Positions 1 to 8,813 of a DNA stretch of 64,000 bases are shown piece after piece; position 1 is the stretch's first letter, and each line of letters begins with the position of its first letter. Both the position numbers and the translations under genes were made by a program. The DNA lies in the NCBI RefSeq assembly GCF_022012335.1, contig NZ_JAKLTO010000004.1, positions 287,642 through 351,641 on the forward strand. The letters run 5' to 3'. This stretch comes from Flavobacterium sp. SM15. GTDB lineage: Bacteria > Bacteroidota > Bacteroidia > Flavobacteriales > Flavobacteriaceae. The notes below the pieces were generated by a model. It did not search any database. It saw only the letters and a program-made list of their open reading frames with translations, and was not told the DNA's origin.

Positions 1-993
1 GTGCTCAAACCAATCTAAGGAAACATTTGCTGCGTGCTGAATCATTTCCACGCGGTTTCTTCTTGCTTTTTCGTAGTGTTCAAAAGCAGTTGAAACATTA
101 TTTTGATTGGTAACCACAGCATCCGACAATGCTATTGCACATTCCATTGCCAATTTAGTCCCGGAACCGATCGAAAAATGAGCCGTAGCTTTTGCATCGC
201 CTAATAAAACAATGTTGTCTTTAGACCATTTTTCATTGGTAACATGCGGAAACTGGCGCCAATGTGATTTATTGGTAATTAACGGATGACCGTCTAATTC
301 GTCCTTAAAGATTTCGGATATTTTTTGAACTGTGGAAGCTTCATCTTCAACTTTAAAACCTGCGTTCTCCCATGTTTGGTTGGAACATTCAAAAATCCAG
401 GTACTCATTCCTGCTTCGTATTGATAGGTATGGGCTACAAAAGTTCCAAATTCTGTAGTTCTGAAAAAATAAGTAAAAGCATCCAATGGTTTAGTAGAAC
501 CCAACCACACGAAACGGTTTTTCTGTAGTTTGACATTAGTTCCGAAATCTGAGGCAAATTGTGATCGGATTGCGCTTCCAATGCCATCAGCAGCCACAAT
601 GATGTCGCTGTCTTTAAATTGCGAGAGATCGTCGATATTTTGTTCAAAATGAAGATTTACACCTTCTTCGGCACATCGTTGTTGTAAAAGCTGAAGCAAA
701 GTTTTACGGGAACATCCACAAAATCCATTACCGGAAACGCTTACTCTTTCACCGTTACGGGCTACTACAATATCATCCCAATAAGCAAATTTGCTCCGGA
801 TTAATTCATAAGATTCTGTGTCGCGGGTAAGGAATTCCCCTAAAGTTTCATCGGAAAATACAACTCCGAAACCGAAGCTGTCATCGGCTTTATTTCGCTC
901 GTAAACATCAATCTGACAGTTAGGAATTGCTTTTTTTGTTAATATCGAAAAGTAGAGACCGCCGGGGCCGCCACCAATTACAGTAATTTTCAT
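1..993 (-). CDS. FAD-dependent anthraniloyl-CoA / salicylyl-CoA monooxygenase family protein (3' end beyond window)
   Basis: The reading frame opens at ATG 993-991 and is still open at the left edge, giving the first 331 residues. The N-terminus has the Rossmann dinucleotide motif GGGPGGLYF (residues 7-15), followed by an FGFGVVFSDETL stretch typical of salicylyl-CoA 5-hydroxylase and 2-aminobenzoyl-CoA monooxygenase, and later the flavin-binding GD motif (LLGDAKATAHFSIGSGTKL). These enzymes hydroxylate CoA-activated aromatic acids using reduced flavin. Family members are often near 770 residues because an Old-Yellow-Enzyme-type domain follows, so the C-terminal half cannot be judged here. 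It is the last visible gene of a three-gene operon with a flavin reductase and an SRPBCC protein (4-bp and 1-bp gaps). Anthraniloyl-CoA from tryptophan breakdown is a plausible substrate, but the exact substrate is inference. Confidence 0.8.
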   Translation of the reverse strand, partial: MKITVIGGGPGGLYFSILTKKAIPNCQIDVYERNKADDSFGFGVVFSDETLGEFLTRDTESYELIRSKFAYWDDIVVARNGERVSVSGNGFCGCSRKTLLQLLQQRCAEEGVNLHFEQNIDDLSQFKDSDIIVAADGIGSAIRSQFASDFGTNVKLQKNRFVWLGSTKPLDAFTYFFRTTEFGTFVAHTYQYEAGMSTWIFECSNQTWENAGFKVEDEASTVQKISEIFKDELDGHPLITNKSHWRQFPHVTNEKWSKDNIVLLGDAKATAHFSIGSGTKLAMECAIALSDAVVTNQNNVSTAFEHYEKARRNRVEMIQHAANVSLDWFEH

Positions 994-997
994 ATAG

Positions 998-1453
998 TTA
1001 TTTGTTCATAAAATCAAAGGAACCTTTTCTGAGGTTGATTCCGAATTCTAAATAAGCTTTCAAACAGGCCAAAAAGTTAGACCAGCCAAAGGAGTTGCCC
1101 GATAGCCATTTTAAACCGGCTTCGTTGTTGTCCATTTCTTTTTCGGATATAGAAACTAAAGTAGAACCATTAAGGCTTTCCGACAATGTAATTTCAACCA
1201 ATAACTCTTTTCCTGAATTTTCCCAGTAGTATGAAATGAATTTGTCTTTTTCAATCTTTCCAACACGTACCGGACATTCAAAATCGAACTCAGGGAATTT
1301 CCAAATCAGATTTTTACCTTCTTCCATCATTCCCGTGCTTTGTGAAATGAAATAATTTGTCATTTTCTCAGGATTGACAATAGCTTCAAACACCTCATTC
1401 ATAGGTTTTTGAATTTGCATCGCAACATTTATTTCTAATTTTTGAGGTGCCAT
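998..1453 (-). CDS. SRPBCC (START/AHSA1-like) domain protein
   Basis: This 151-residue protein has the pattern of the helix-grip SRPBCC fold: an N-terminal strand followed by KPMNEVFEAIVNPEKMTNYF, a Trp/Phe-rich sheet (IWKFPEFDFECPV, ISYYWENSG) and a long C-terminal helix with GWSNFLACLKAYLE. No catalytic residues can be assigned; such proteins bind hydrophobic ligands. It lies between a flavin reductase gene (1-bp gap upstream) and an aromatic-CoA monooxygenase gene (4-bp gap downstream), so translational coupling and a role in the same aromatic degradation route are likely. The family assignment is firm; the role is inferred from context. Confidence 0.85.
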   Translation of the reverse strand: MAPQKLEINVAMQIQKPMNEVFEAIVNPEKMTNYFISQSTGMMEEGKNLIWKFPEFDFECPVRVGKIEKDKFISYYWENSGKELLVEITLSESLNGSTLVSISEKEMDNNEAGLKWLSGNSFGWSNFLACLKAYLEFGINLRKGSFDFMNK

Positions 1454-1454
1454 A

Positions 1455-2060
1455 TTATGTTCTTTTAATGGAAAAAATCTCTCCTAACTTGGAATAGTTT
1501 GAACCTGCCAAGCGTGCAACAGGCTTATAAGTTTCAAGATTGATACGAGCATTTTCCATAAGGATTGAATCGTCGATGTGCATCGCTAAAATTTTACCAA
1601 TGATAACTGCAGCACCTCCATTTTTATGATCTTCCAAGAAATAATGATGTACCATTTCGCACTCAAAATGCACCAAGCTTTCTTTTACTCTTTTTGGTTT
1701 GACATGAATTGAAGTAATAGGAGTGAGGCCTGCAAGTTCAAATTCGTCTACATCAGGAGCGACTTGTTGTGAAGTAGTGTTCATTTTTTCAACAACTTCT
1801 TCCGTAACAAGATTTACTACAAATTGTTTGTTTAACAATACATTATTTAAAGTGTCTTTGTTTTTATCTCCAGTTCTTACCGTTGAAAACATAACATGGG
1901 GAGGATCTTCACCTACAGCATTAAAAAAGGAAAAAGGTGCAAGATTATTGACTCCGTTCTCATCGACTGTTGAAACCCATCCAATAGGTCTTGGAATTAC
2001 GGTCCCGGTTAATAGTTTATATAAGGTGGAAGCATCCGTATTTTGAGTATCGAATTGCAT
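1455..2060 (-). CDS. Flavin reductase family protein (FMN-binding split barrel)
   Basis: The 201-residue protein starts with the usual family pattern VIPRPIGWVSTVDENGVNNLAPFSFF (split here across residues 21-46), where RPIGWVST and NLAPFSFF contact FMN. The region ending in GDKNKDTLNN and the KRVKESLVHFECEM segment also match the FMN-binding reductase family. Such proteins reduce free flavin with NAD(P)H for a partner monooxygenase. As first gene of the operon with the FAD monooxygenase downstream, it may supply reduced flavin or reduce a CoA ester pathway intermediate. The start codon is ATG at 2060, just after an AT-rich leader. Confidence 0.88.
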   Translation of the reverse strand: MQFDTQNTDASTLYKLLTGTVIPRPIGWVSTVDENGVNNLAPFSFFNAVGEDPPHVMFSTVRTGDKNKDTLNNVLLNKQFVVNLVTEEVVEKMNTTSQQVAPDVDEFELAGLTPITSIHVKPKRVKESLVHFECEMVHHYFLEDHKNGGAAVIIGKILAMHIDDSILMENARINLETYKPVARLAGSNYSKLGEIFSIKRT

Positions 2061-2329
2061 TGGTTTGGTTGTTTGTCACAAATTAAACAAATAATTTAGA
2101 AATAATCAGCATTATCAGTATTTTTAAGATATAAGAACAGATTTGTTATTTTTTAGTTAATTTCAGAATAAAAAACCATGAAATGAAGTAACTCTGTAAA
2201 TAAAAAAGGCATAATAAACAATGAAGAGTGTTTCAAGAAGCATTTAATCGTAAAAAACTAAAATCAATCATAAATAAATATGTTATTAGATTCCATAATT
2301 CTTTAAATTTACCTTGTAAAAAATACCAC

Positions 2330-4237
2330 ATGAGCTATTATAAAATAAACAACTTAGAACAATACTTTAAACATTACAATAAATCCATTCGTGAACCTCG
2401 AAAATTCTGGGGAAAAATAGCCGAAGAGAATTTTATTTGGTATCAAGGTTGGGACAAAGTGGTCGATTTCAATATGGGTGAGGCCGATGTAAAATGGTTT
2501 ACAAACGCAAAGGTCAATATCACTAAAAACTGCATCGACAGACATTTGGCAAAACGCGGCGATAAAACGGCGATCATTTTTGAACCCAACAATCCCGATG
2601 AAGCTGCTTTACATATTTCTTATAATGAATTGTATGCCAGGGTAGCAAAAATGGCCAATGTACTTCGTGAACAGGGAATAAAAAAAGGCGATCGAATCTG
2701 TATTTATTTGCCGATGATTCCTGAATTGGCAATTTCAGTTTTAGCCTGCGCAAGAATCGGAGCAATACACTCGGTAGTTTTTGCAGGATTTTCGGAGTCT
2801 GCGGTTGCTTCCCGTATTAATGATTCCAGCTGTAAAATGGTCATTACTTCCGATGGAGCTTATCGAGGTAGCAAATCCATTGATTTAAAAGGAATTATAG
2901 ATGAGGCCTTAACCAAATGCCCAACTGTTGAAAAAGTATTGGTCGTTAAAAGAACAAATACGGCAGTTACTATGAAAGAAGGGCGTGACCAATGGATTCA
3001 ACCGCTTTTAGATGCTGCTATTCCTAACAATGTTGCGGAAATTATGGATGCAGAAGATCCGTTATTTATTCTTTACACATCGGGTTCAACAGGAAAGCCA
3101 AAAGGAATGCTGCATACAACAGCCGGTTACATGGTGCAAACTGCTTATACCTTTAAAAACATTTTCAATTACGAAGAGAATGATATTTTCTGGTGTACTG
3201 CAGACATCGGTTGGATTACAGGCCATTCTTATATTCTTTACGGACCGCTTCTAAATGGAGCAACAACCGTTATATTTGAAGGAGTTCCAACCTATCCTGA
3301 TTTCGGACGATTTTGGGAAGTTATTGATAAACACAAGGTTACACAATTTTATACCGCACCGACCGCAATCCGTTCACTTGCAAAAGAAAGCACGGATTGG
3401 GTTTCAAAATATGATTTATCGTCATTAAAAGTCATTGGTTCTGTTGGAGAACCGATCAATGAGGAAGCTTGGCATTGGTACAATGATCAAGTCGGAAAGA
3501 AAAAATGTCCTATTGTAGATACATGGTGGCAAACCGAAACGGGAAGCATCATGATTTCGCCTGTACCGTTCGTTACTCCTACAAAACCTACTTATGCAAC
3601 TTTGCCATTGCCGGGAATCCAACCGGTTTTAATGGATGAATTGCGTAATGAAATTGAAGGGAATCAAGTAGTTGGCAGTTTGTGTATTAAATTCCCTTGG
3701 CCTTCTATGGCACGAACGATTTGGGGTGATCATGAGCGATATAAAGAAACCTATTTTTCTGCCTTTCCAGGTAAATATTTCACGGGTGATGGTGCTTTAC
3801 GTGATGAAGTTGGGTACTACAGAATTACCGGAAGGGTAGATGATGTAGTGATTGTTTCCGGCCACAATTTAGGAACTGCACCAATTGAAGATGCAATCAA
3901 TGAACATCCTGCAGTTGCAGAATCTGCGATTGTTGGATTTCCTCACGATATCAAAGGAAATGCGCTTTATGGTTTTATCATTTTAAAAGAAACAGGAGAA
4001 TATCGTGACAGGGACAATCTGATAAAAGAAATTAATGAGCATATCTCCAGTCATATTGGTCCAATTGCTAAATTAGACAAGATTCAGTTTGTTGATGGAT
4101 TGCCCAAAACCCGATCAGGAAAAATTATGCGTAGAATTTTAAGGAAGATTGCAGAAGGTGATTTCTCAAATTTCGGAGATACAACAACCTTACTAAACCC
4201 TGAAATTGTAGATGAAATAAAAGACAATAGAGTATAA
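2330..4237 (+). CDS. acs: Acetyl-CoA synthetase (AMP-forming)
   Basis: This enzyme activates acetate to acetyl-CoA via acetyl-AMP. I place the start at ATG 2330 (MSYYKINNLEQYF), giving 635 residues, the usual family length; the frame is open 34 codons further upstream but that part is AT-rich and low in family resemblance. The ANL-superfamily P-loop YTSGSTGKPKGM, the A5 motif DTWWQTETGS, the TGDGALRDEVGYYRITGRVDDVV hinge region (A7-A8, split) and the C-terminal PKTRSGKIMRR with the acetylatable catalytic lysine are all intact. It converges on the DnaQ/DUF294 pair across a shared terminator. That combination recurs next to acetate genes in other bacteria. Confidence 0.95.
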   Translation: MSYYKINNLEQYFKHYNKSIREPRKFWGKIAEENFIWYQGWDKVVDFNMGEADVKWFTNAKVNITKNCIDRHLAKRGDKTAIIFEPNNPDEAALHISYNELYARVAKMANVLREQGIKKGDRICIYLPMIPELAISVLACARIGAIHSVVFAGFSESAVASRINDSSCKMVITSDGAYRGSKSIDLKGIIDEALTKCPTVEKVLVVKRTNTAVTMKEGRDQWIQPLLDAAIPNNVAEIMDAEDPLFILYTSGSTGKPKGMLHTTAGYMVQTAYTFKNIFNYEENDIFWCTADIGWITGHSYILYGPLLNGATTVIFEGVPTYPDFGRFWEVIDKHKVTQFYTAPTAIRSLAKESTDWVSKYDLSSLKVIGSVGEPINEEAWHWYNDQVGKKKCPIVDTWWQTETGSIMISPVPFVTPTKPTYATLPLPGIQPVLMDELRNEIEGNQVVGSLCIKFPWPSMARTIWGDHERYKETYFSAFPGKYFTGDGALRDEVGYYRITGRVDDVVIVSGHNLGTAPIEDAINEHPAVAESAIVGFPHDIKGNALYGFIILKETGEYRDRDNLIKEINEHISSHIGPIAKLDKIQFVDGLPKTRSGKIMRRILRKIAEGDFSNFGDTTTLLNPEIVDEIKDNRV

Positions 4238-4241
4238 AAGA

Positions 4242-4266
4242 AAAGCCCTGTCAAAAGGGCTTTTTT
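4242..4266. terminator. Bidirectional rho-independent terminator between acs and the exonuclease gene
   Basis: Stem AAGCCCT / AGGGCTT with a GTCAAA-type loop, flanked by an A-run on the left and a T-run on the right, so it can work for both converging genes. It begins a few bases after the acs stop codon. Confidence 0.85.
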
Positions 4267-4867
4267 ATTTCATTTTTAGTTTTCGTTTCAATTTTAAAAA
4301 CAATAAAGCGGATGAGAAAGCGTCTCCTGAGGCTGTACTTCGGCTGTTCTTTTTGATTTTATAGAGATCACACAATTCGTCTAAAGTATGGTGTTGGTCT
4401 TCGGAAAGGTTTTTTAATCTCTGATGCATTACATTAATATCGAGAACATCGTTTTTAAGCTTACCTAAATTCATTTTCTTAAGCGCCTGATTAATCATCT
4501 CAATATCTAGGTTAGTACTATGACCAATTAAGGTAGCGTTTTTGATAAACTTAAGAAATTCCGGAAAAGCTTCATGTTCTGAAACGGCATCAGGTTTAAC
4601 TTTTAACAATTTTTCAACTGCTTCATTTGGATTGGTTTCTTTGTTGTTCTGAATAAAAACTTCAAAAAAATCTCCAACTGCAACTGCATCATTAATTACG
4701 GCAATACATCCTATGGATAAAAGCTGGTCTTCTTTCCAGTCCTGACCTGTTTTTTCACAATCAAATACTACATAACGAATTGGAGCACTTGAATCTTCTT
4801 TATCGAAATGTGCTAAATATTCTTTCCAGAATCCCGGATCGCCTTTACCTGTTAACCACTCTAACAT
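4265..4867 (-). CDS. DnaQ-like 3'-5' exonuclease (DEDDh family)
   Basis: The 200-residue protein carries Exo I (VVFDCEKTGQDWKED; the first Asp is present but the usual DxE is here DCE, which still gives D and E), Exo II (LIGHSTNLDIEMIN with the Asp) and an Exo III region (DQHHTLDELCDLY...ASGDAFSSALLF, H and D). It is therefore likely an active DEDDh nuclease. It starts 3 bp after the stop of the upstream cNMP/CBS/DUF294 gene, so both form an operon convergent with acs. In several phyla homologues of these two genes sit beside acetate uptake and activation genes; what an exonuclease fold does there is unknown. Confidence 0.85.
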   Translation of the reverse strand: MLEWLTGKGDPGFWKEYLAHFDKEDSSAPIRYVVFDCEKTGQDWKEDQLLSIGCIAVINDAVAVGDFFEVFIQNNKETNPNEAVEKLLKVKPDAVSEHEAFPEFLKFIKNATLIGHSTNLDIEMINQALKKMNLGKLKNDVLDINVMHQRLKNLSEDQHHTLDELCDLYKIKKNSRSTASGDAFSSALLFLKLKRKLKMK

Positions 4868-4870
4868 AAA

Positions 4871-6790
4871 TTACGTGAAATAAGTTAATTGGAATCTGTT
4901 TTTAATCAAATCCTGAAGTTCGTTTATCGGTTGAAAACAGTTTTTTAGTTTTACCTTATCTACTTTTGTAAGCTCTTCCAAATTGATATAACTCCCAGCT
5001 GAATCCGTTTTAAGACCTTCTTCGGTTCTAAACCAATGCAAAGTGTGAAACGCTTCGGCACACTCTAAATATAAATCAGCATTTTGTGGCTCTAAATCGG
5101 CCAGTTTTTTAAATCGTTGATACGTATTGGTAATTCCTTTTACATTTTTACTGATGGCAAACAGACGGGCTGCATCAACAAGTGGCGTAATTGCACGGTT
5201 TTTAATATCGAAAGTATCTTTGTGTTCTTCGTCTTGCTCCACAAGAAACTGTCTGAAGAAACCAAGTGGTGCTGGTTTTTTGATAGCATCCGTTCCTAAA
5301 AAAGCATAGAATAATTGGTTGTTTTCTGCCTTTTTATAGATTTCTTCTGTTAGTGCTTTTTCGATATCTGCTTCACCATAAATGAAGTCGTAATCAAAGA
5401 AAATTGTGCTTAAATGGATTCCTTTTTCACCTGGAGTATTAATCCAAGTATTATATTGTTTTATCCAGTCTGTCAATGATTTACACCAAAGTTCATTGTT
5501 CGCATTTAGGCCTTGTGAGCTTCTTTCATAACCAATTTTCTCAAAGGTTTCCAATACACGATTCGCCAAACTTATAAAGTAATTTTTTACTTCATCATAA
5601 CGTTCTGCGGGAACATCTTCAAAAACAAGGGAATTGTTCACATCGGTTAATAAAAGTTGCTCTTTTCTTCCTTGGCTTCCTAAATTAAACCAGGCAAATT
5701 TAACTGGAGGAGTTCCTATTTTCTCTATAGCCAATTCAATAGCACGCTTAGTAATAGAAATATTTATCTCCGATGCAACACTTGTAATATGTGAAATAGG
5801 AATGTTTTTATCAATAGAATTTTGGATCAAATCGGTTAATCGATCACGAACAACTTTCAGTTCTTTAGAACGATTTGCACGTTTAGCCTGCTTTAAAAGC
5901 ACTCCAGGATTATTTGCCTGAGCAGCAACTACATCATGCTCAGAAATGATTCCGGTTATGGAACTTTTTTCTGTTCCGTCTTTAGTAACACACAGATAAC
6001 CAACGTTATACTTTAACATCATCATCTGTGCTTCGGCAATTGAAATATTTTCAGGAACGGTTACTACTGGTGTTGTCATTACTTTATCAACGGTTACATC
6101 GATAGAAAATTGACCGGTAGCAATTTTAGAAGTCAAATCGAAATCGGTTACAATCCCGATAGGCATTTGGTTTTCCTGGATGATAACACTACCAATCTGA
6201 CGGCTTGACATGGTTTGTGCTATATGGCGCACTACATCATAGGTACTAGCTGTAATTGGGTTTTTCGTATATTTTATGGGCTGAAAATACTGTATATCGG
6301 TTGCGCTTTGTTCGTTAAAAATAACGTTTTCCGATATTAATTTTCCTCTATTGTCTTTATCGTAAGGATTTCTGGTATTGGAAGCAAAACTCTCTAACAA
6401 AAAGCTTAAAACGCTTGTATTTCCGGCAACATAAGGTCTGAATACATTAATAGGAATAGCGTAAACAATCGAATCTTCACGGGATTTAGCCGTCATTAAA
6501 TAGTTATTTTTGGCAAAAAAAGGACGCAATCCTAAAATATCACCTTCATCACATTTATCAATTAAGGTTTCTTCTGCATCAGAAATAACCGAAAGACCAA
6601 TTGCTCCGGACGCAACCACATAAAACGAATCATGAGTAGGATCTCCAATTTTGAATAAAATTTGATTTTTTTCAAGATAGACCACTTTTATATGTTCGGC
6701 AATAGCAACCAGTTCGGTGTAATTCAAACTTGAAAAAGGAGGGTAGTGCTTTAAAAAATCGGCAATTCGCTCGGCAATTGGGTTTTTCAT
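4871..6790 (-). CDS. cNMP-binding / CBS-pair / DUF294 nucleotidyltransferase-like signalling protein
   Basis: The 639-residue protein has four parts: a cyclic-nucleotide-binding-like domain (about 1-130), a pair of CBS domains (about 165-290, ending GIISEHDVV), a DUF294 GlnD-like nucleotidyltransferase region beginning GSQGRKEQLLLTDVNN near residue 370, and a C-terminal helical substrate-binding domain. The usual family metal motif is TDxDN; here it reads TDVNN, so the second acidic residue is replaced by Asn, which may make the domain non-catalytic. No membrane segment is seen. It is co-transcribed with the exonuclease and convergent with acs, so a role in sensing energy or acetate status is a reasonable inference. 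Confidence 0.88.
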   Translation of the reverse strand: MKNPIAERIADFLKHYPPFSSLNYTELVAIAEHIKVVYLEKNQILFKIGDPTHDSFYVVASGAIGLSVISDAEETLIDKCDEGDILGLRPFFAKNNYLMTAKSREDSIVYAIPINVFRPYVAGNTSVLSFLLESFASNTRNPYDKDNRGKLISENVIFNEQSATDIQYFQPIKYTKNPITASTYDVVRHIAQTMSSRQIGSVIIQENQMPIGIVTDFDLTSKIATGQFSIDVTVDKVMTTPVVTVPENISIAEAQMMMLKYNVGYLCVTKDGTEKSSITGIISEHDVVAAQANNPGVLLKQAKRANRSKELKVVRDRLTDLIQNSIDKNIPISHITSVASEINISITKRAIELAIEKIGTPPVKFAWFNLGSQGRKEQLLLTDVNNSLVFEDVPAERYDEVKNYFISLANRVLETFEKIGYERSSQGLNANNELWCKSLTDWIKQYNTWINTPGEKGIHLSTIFFDYDFIYGEADIEKALTEEIYKKAENNQLFYAFLGTDAIKKPAPLGFFRQFLVEQDEEHKDTFDIKNRAITPLVDAARLFAISKNVKGITNTYQRFKKLADLEPQNADLYLECAEAFHTLHWFRTEEGLKTDSAGSYINLEELTKVDKVKLKNCFQPINELQDLIKNRFQLTYFT

Positions 6791-6901
6791 AACGTTTTCA
6801 GTTATTTAGTTTTTTGATTTTGAATAGCTTGTAATCAAAATCTTCATTTTTTAAATGTACTAATTTCTTCTATAAATAAAAAGGAGGGAACAGATTAATC
6901 A

Positions 6902-7768
6902 TTAATTAATGTATAGCTGTGAAAGAGTAATGATTACAACTGCTGTTAATGCTAACGCTATTCCTATATAATTTATTTTGCTCAGTTTTTCTTCAAAAGC
7001 AATGACACCTATAAAACTACCAAGTACAATTACTCCAAAATTCATTCCTGCAAAAACAGTGGAGGGATTTTCCGAGAAAGCCTGATGTGCCTTTAAATAG
7101 AAAAAAATATTTCCAAAATTGAGAAAACCAAGCAAAATTCCCCAGCGAATATTCATCAAACTGAATTTAGATTTTCCTTTTATTATGTAAAATAGAGTAA
7201 TTGACAAGGCGATGATAAATGCTCCGGAAAAAACCGTAAACAAAGAAGTTGTAAATGGTATTTCTTTAGTGGCCGCAATTTGTTTAAAGAGAATATCGAT
7301 CACTCCAAAACCAATAAATACAATGCTAGGATACAGCCAATTTGCCGAGTTAGTTTTTTTTGTTTCTTTTTTTGCCAGTGTAAAGAAAATAGCTGTAAAA
7401 CCTAATAATAAACCAATCAGTTTCAAAACTCCAATAGTTTCCTTGAAAATAAAATAAGATGCCAGAATCGGAATAAATAATGACAAACGTTGTGCAATAT
7501 CTGTTTTAACAATTCCAAAGTGTTTAATTGATGCTGCCAAAAACAAAAAAATTGTTGGTAATAAAATCCATAAAGGAATATATATTTTCCAAGGAGCTGC
7601 GTTGCTAAAAATTTTTATATCCGGAGAAAAAATAAAAAAACAGCAAATTAATGCAATAACATAATTCGCAGCTACAATCTGTTCTATAGCAATTGGAAAA
7701 CGTTTAGCATACTTGAGTAGGACTGCTACAGAAACACTGCAAAGAATACTCAAAATGAGGTACATCAT
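6902..7768 (-). CDS. EamA/DMT-family inner-membrane transporter
   Basis: The 288-residue protein consists almost entirely of about ten hydrophobic helices arranged as two similar halves, with the two EamA-type ends visible (FIFKETIGVLKLIGLLLGF in the first half, IAFEEKLSKINYIGIALAL in the second). This is the architecture of drug/metabolite exporters of the RhaT/EamA family. The substrate cannot be predicted. It is a single-gene unit with its own promoter, whose -7 element lies within a small palindrome (see the promoter entry). Confidence 0.85.
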   Translation of the reverse strand: MMYLILSILCSVSVAVLLKYAKRFPIAIEQIVAANYVIALICCFFIFSPDIKIFSNAAPWKIYIPLWILLPTIFLFLAASIKHFGIVKTDIAQRLSLFIPILASYFIFKETIGVLKLIGLLLGFTAIFFTLAKKETKKTNSANWLYPSIVFIGFGVIDILFKQIAATKEIPFTTSLFTVFSGAFIIALSITLFYIIKGKSKFSLMNIRWGILLGFLNFGNIFFYLKAHQAFSENPSTVFAGMNFGVIVLGSFIGVIAFEEKLSKINYIGIALALTAVVIITLSQLYIN

Positions 7769-7787
7769 AGGGTTGTGATATTTCTTA

Positions 7788-7819
7788 CCAAAAGTAAGAG
7801 TATTTGATTATATATTGCA
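7788..7819 (-). promoter_or_regulatory. Promoter of the EamA transporter gene, with overlapping palindrome
   Basis: On the minus strand TTG (7819-7817), a 21-nt spacer and TACTTTTG (7795-7788) match the Flavobacterium consensus. The -7 box is embedded in the inverted repeat CTTAC-N5-GTAAG (7783-7797), a possible repressor site. Confidence 0.55.
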
Positions 7820-7898
7820 AATTAAATATTCTATTTTACATAATGTATATTATAGTTCAAAATTAAATATGCAAAAAGATGAATAAAAACATCAATAA

Positions 7899-7932
7899 TT
7901 GTTAGCAGAAAACTAATAAAATATTAATTTTG
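7899..7932 (+). promoter_or_regulatory. Candidate promoter of the 7945 gene
   Basis: TTG at 7899-7901, 23-nt spacer, TAATTTTG at 7925-7932. The ATG at 7945 follows 12 bases after the -7 box, so the leader would be only a few bases long. Confidence 0.5.
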
Positions 7933-7944
7933 CGAACCAATTAA

Positions 7945-8340
7945 ATGTTCTTAACTAATCAACTTATTATCGTGGAAAGTCCTGTAGCCCAAAAATTGAT
8001 CAACAAAATTCAGCTGGATTTATTTAAAAATGGATTCGTTGCTGAAACTCTTGTTACTGATTTAAAAAAATTGCGTGAATATGCGCTTGAAGAACAAAAT
8101 CCTGTTCTGGTAAAAGCAATACGCTTAACCTATGAGCATGTTGAAGAAAACAACGCGTTTTTGATTGCAATTCCGGATGATGAACCAATGGATGGTTTTG
8201 AAGGAACTTCAGACAATGTTACTGAAAATGCAACTAATATGGAAAGCTTAGAATATTTGATTTCTTTATTTGCAGATTTAAAGAACAAGAATAATCTTTC
8301 CGATTTAAAAGAATACAATAAAGCTTTTTTGGCGTTCTAA
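7945..8340 (+). CDS. Conserved hypothetical protein, 131 aa
   Basis: I do not recognise a named domain. The protein is soluble, mostly helical and acidic in its middle (AIPDDEPMDGFEGTSDN near residues 75-90), with no signal peptide or membrane segment. Codon use and base composition match neighbouring genes. It has its own promoter and a strong terminator at 8371, so it is a monocistronic unit. Similar short proteins occur in flavobacteria as uncharacterised orphans, as far as I can judge. Confidence 0.75.
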   Translation: MFLTNQLIIVESPVAQKLINKIQLDLFKNGFVAETLVTDLKKLREYALEEQNPVLVKAIRLTYEHVEENNAFLIAIPDDEPMDGFEGTSDNVTENATNMESLEYLISLFADLKNKNNLSDLKEYNKAFLAF

Positions 8341-8370
8341 AAGAAACCAAGTTCTATTTTACATAATATC

Positions 8371-8398
8371 AAACTACGCTTTATGCGTAGTTTTTTTT
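8371..8398 (+). terminator. Rho-independent terminator after the 7945 gene
   Basis: Perfect 9-bp stem AAACTACGC / GCGTAGTTT with loop TTTAT, followed by a run of eight T. Confidence 0.9.
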
Positions 8399-8510
8399 AT
8401 AAGTTTTAGTTAAATACTGATAATTCAACAGCTTTCTGTGCTAAATTTGACTCCTTTTTGATGAATAATCAAAATTTAAATTTATTTATCTAACAATCAA
8501 CTATTTATAT

Positions 8511-8786
8511 ATGTTACGAGTTTTTAAAATCATAGCTTTTTTAGAAGGTATTTCTTTATTAGTACTATTTAGTAATATGTTATTCCTTAAACCAACCAAT
8601 ATCGAATTGTATAAAACCCTCCTCTTCCCTGTCGGAATGGCGCATGGTTTACTGTTTATCGGTTATATTGTTATGGCAACAATGTTTAAAATGGAAGAAA
8701 ACTGGCCTTGGAAAAAATATGGGATTGTTTGTGTAGCGTCGGTTTTACCTTTCGGAACATTTTATGTAGAAAAAAAATTATTGTAA
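8511..8786 (+). CDS. DUF3817 small membrane protein
   Basis: This 91-residue protein matches the DUF3817 layout: an N-terminal RVFKIIAFLEGISLLVLF helix, a central FPVGMAHGLLFIGYIV helix with the conserved Gly-x-x-His, and a C-terminal helix (VCVASVLPFGTFYVEKKL). It should have three membrane segments. Function is not known for the family. It is 27 bp upstream of an MscS-type channel gene on the same strand and is probably co-transcribed. A TAAATTTG box at 8442-8449 could be its -7 element, but no matching TTG is at the right distance. Confidence 0.88.
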   Translation: MLRVFKIIAFLEGISLLVLFSNMLFLKPTNIELYKTLLFPVGMAHGLLFIGYIVMATMFKMEENWPWKKYGIVCVASVLPFGTFYVEKKLL

Positions 8787-8813
8787 ATTAGAGCATAAAT
8801 CGGTATTTAAAGT

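Noticed and set aside
2228..2329. N-terminal extension of acetyl-CoA synthetase
   Set aside because: The 34 extra codons have AT-rich intergenic character and no similarity to the family start.
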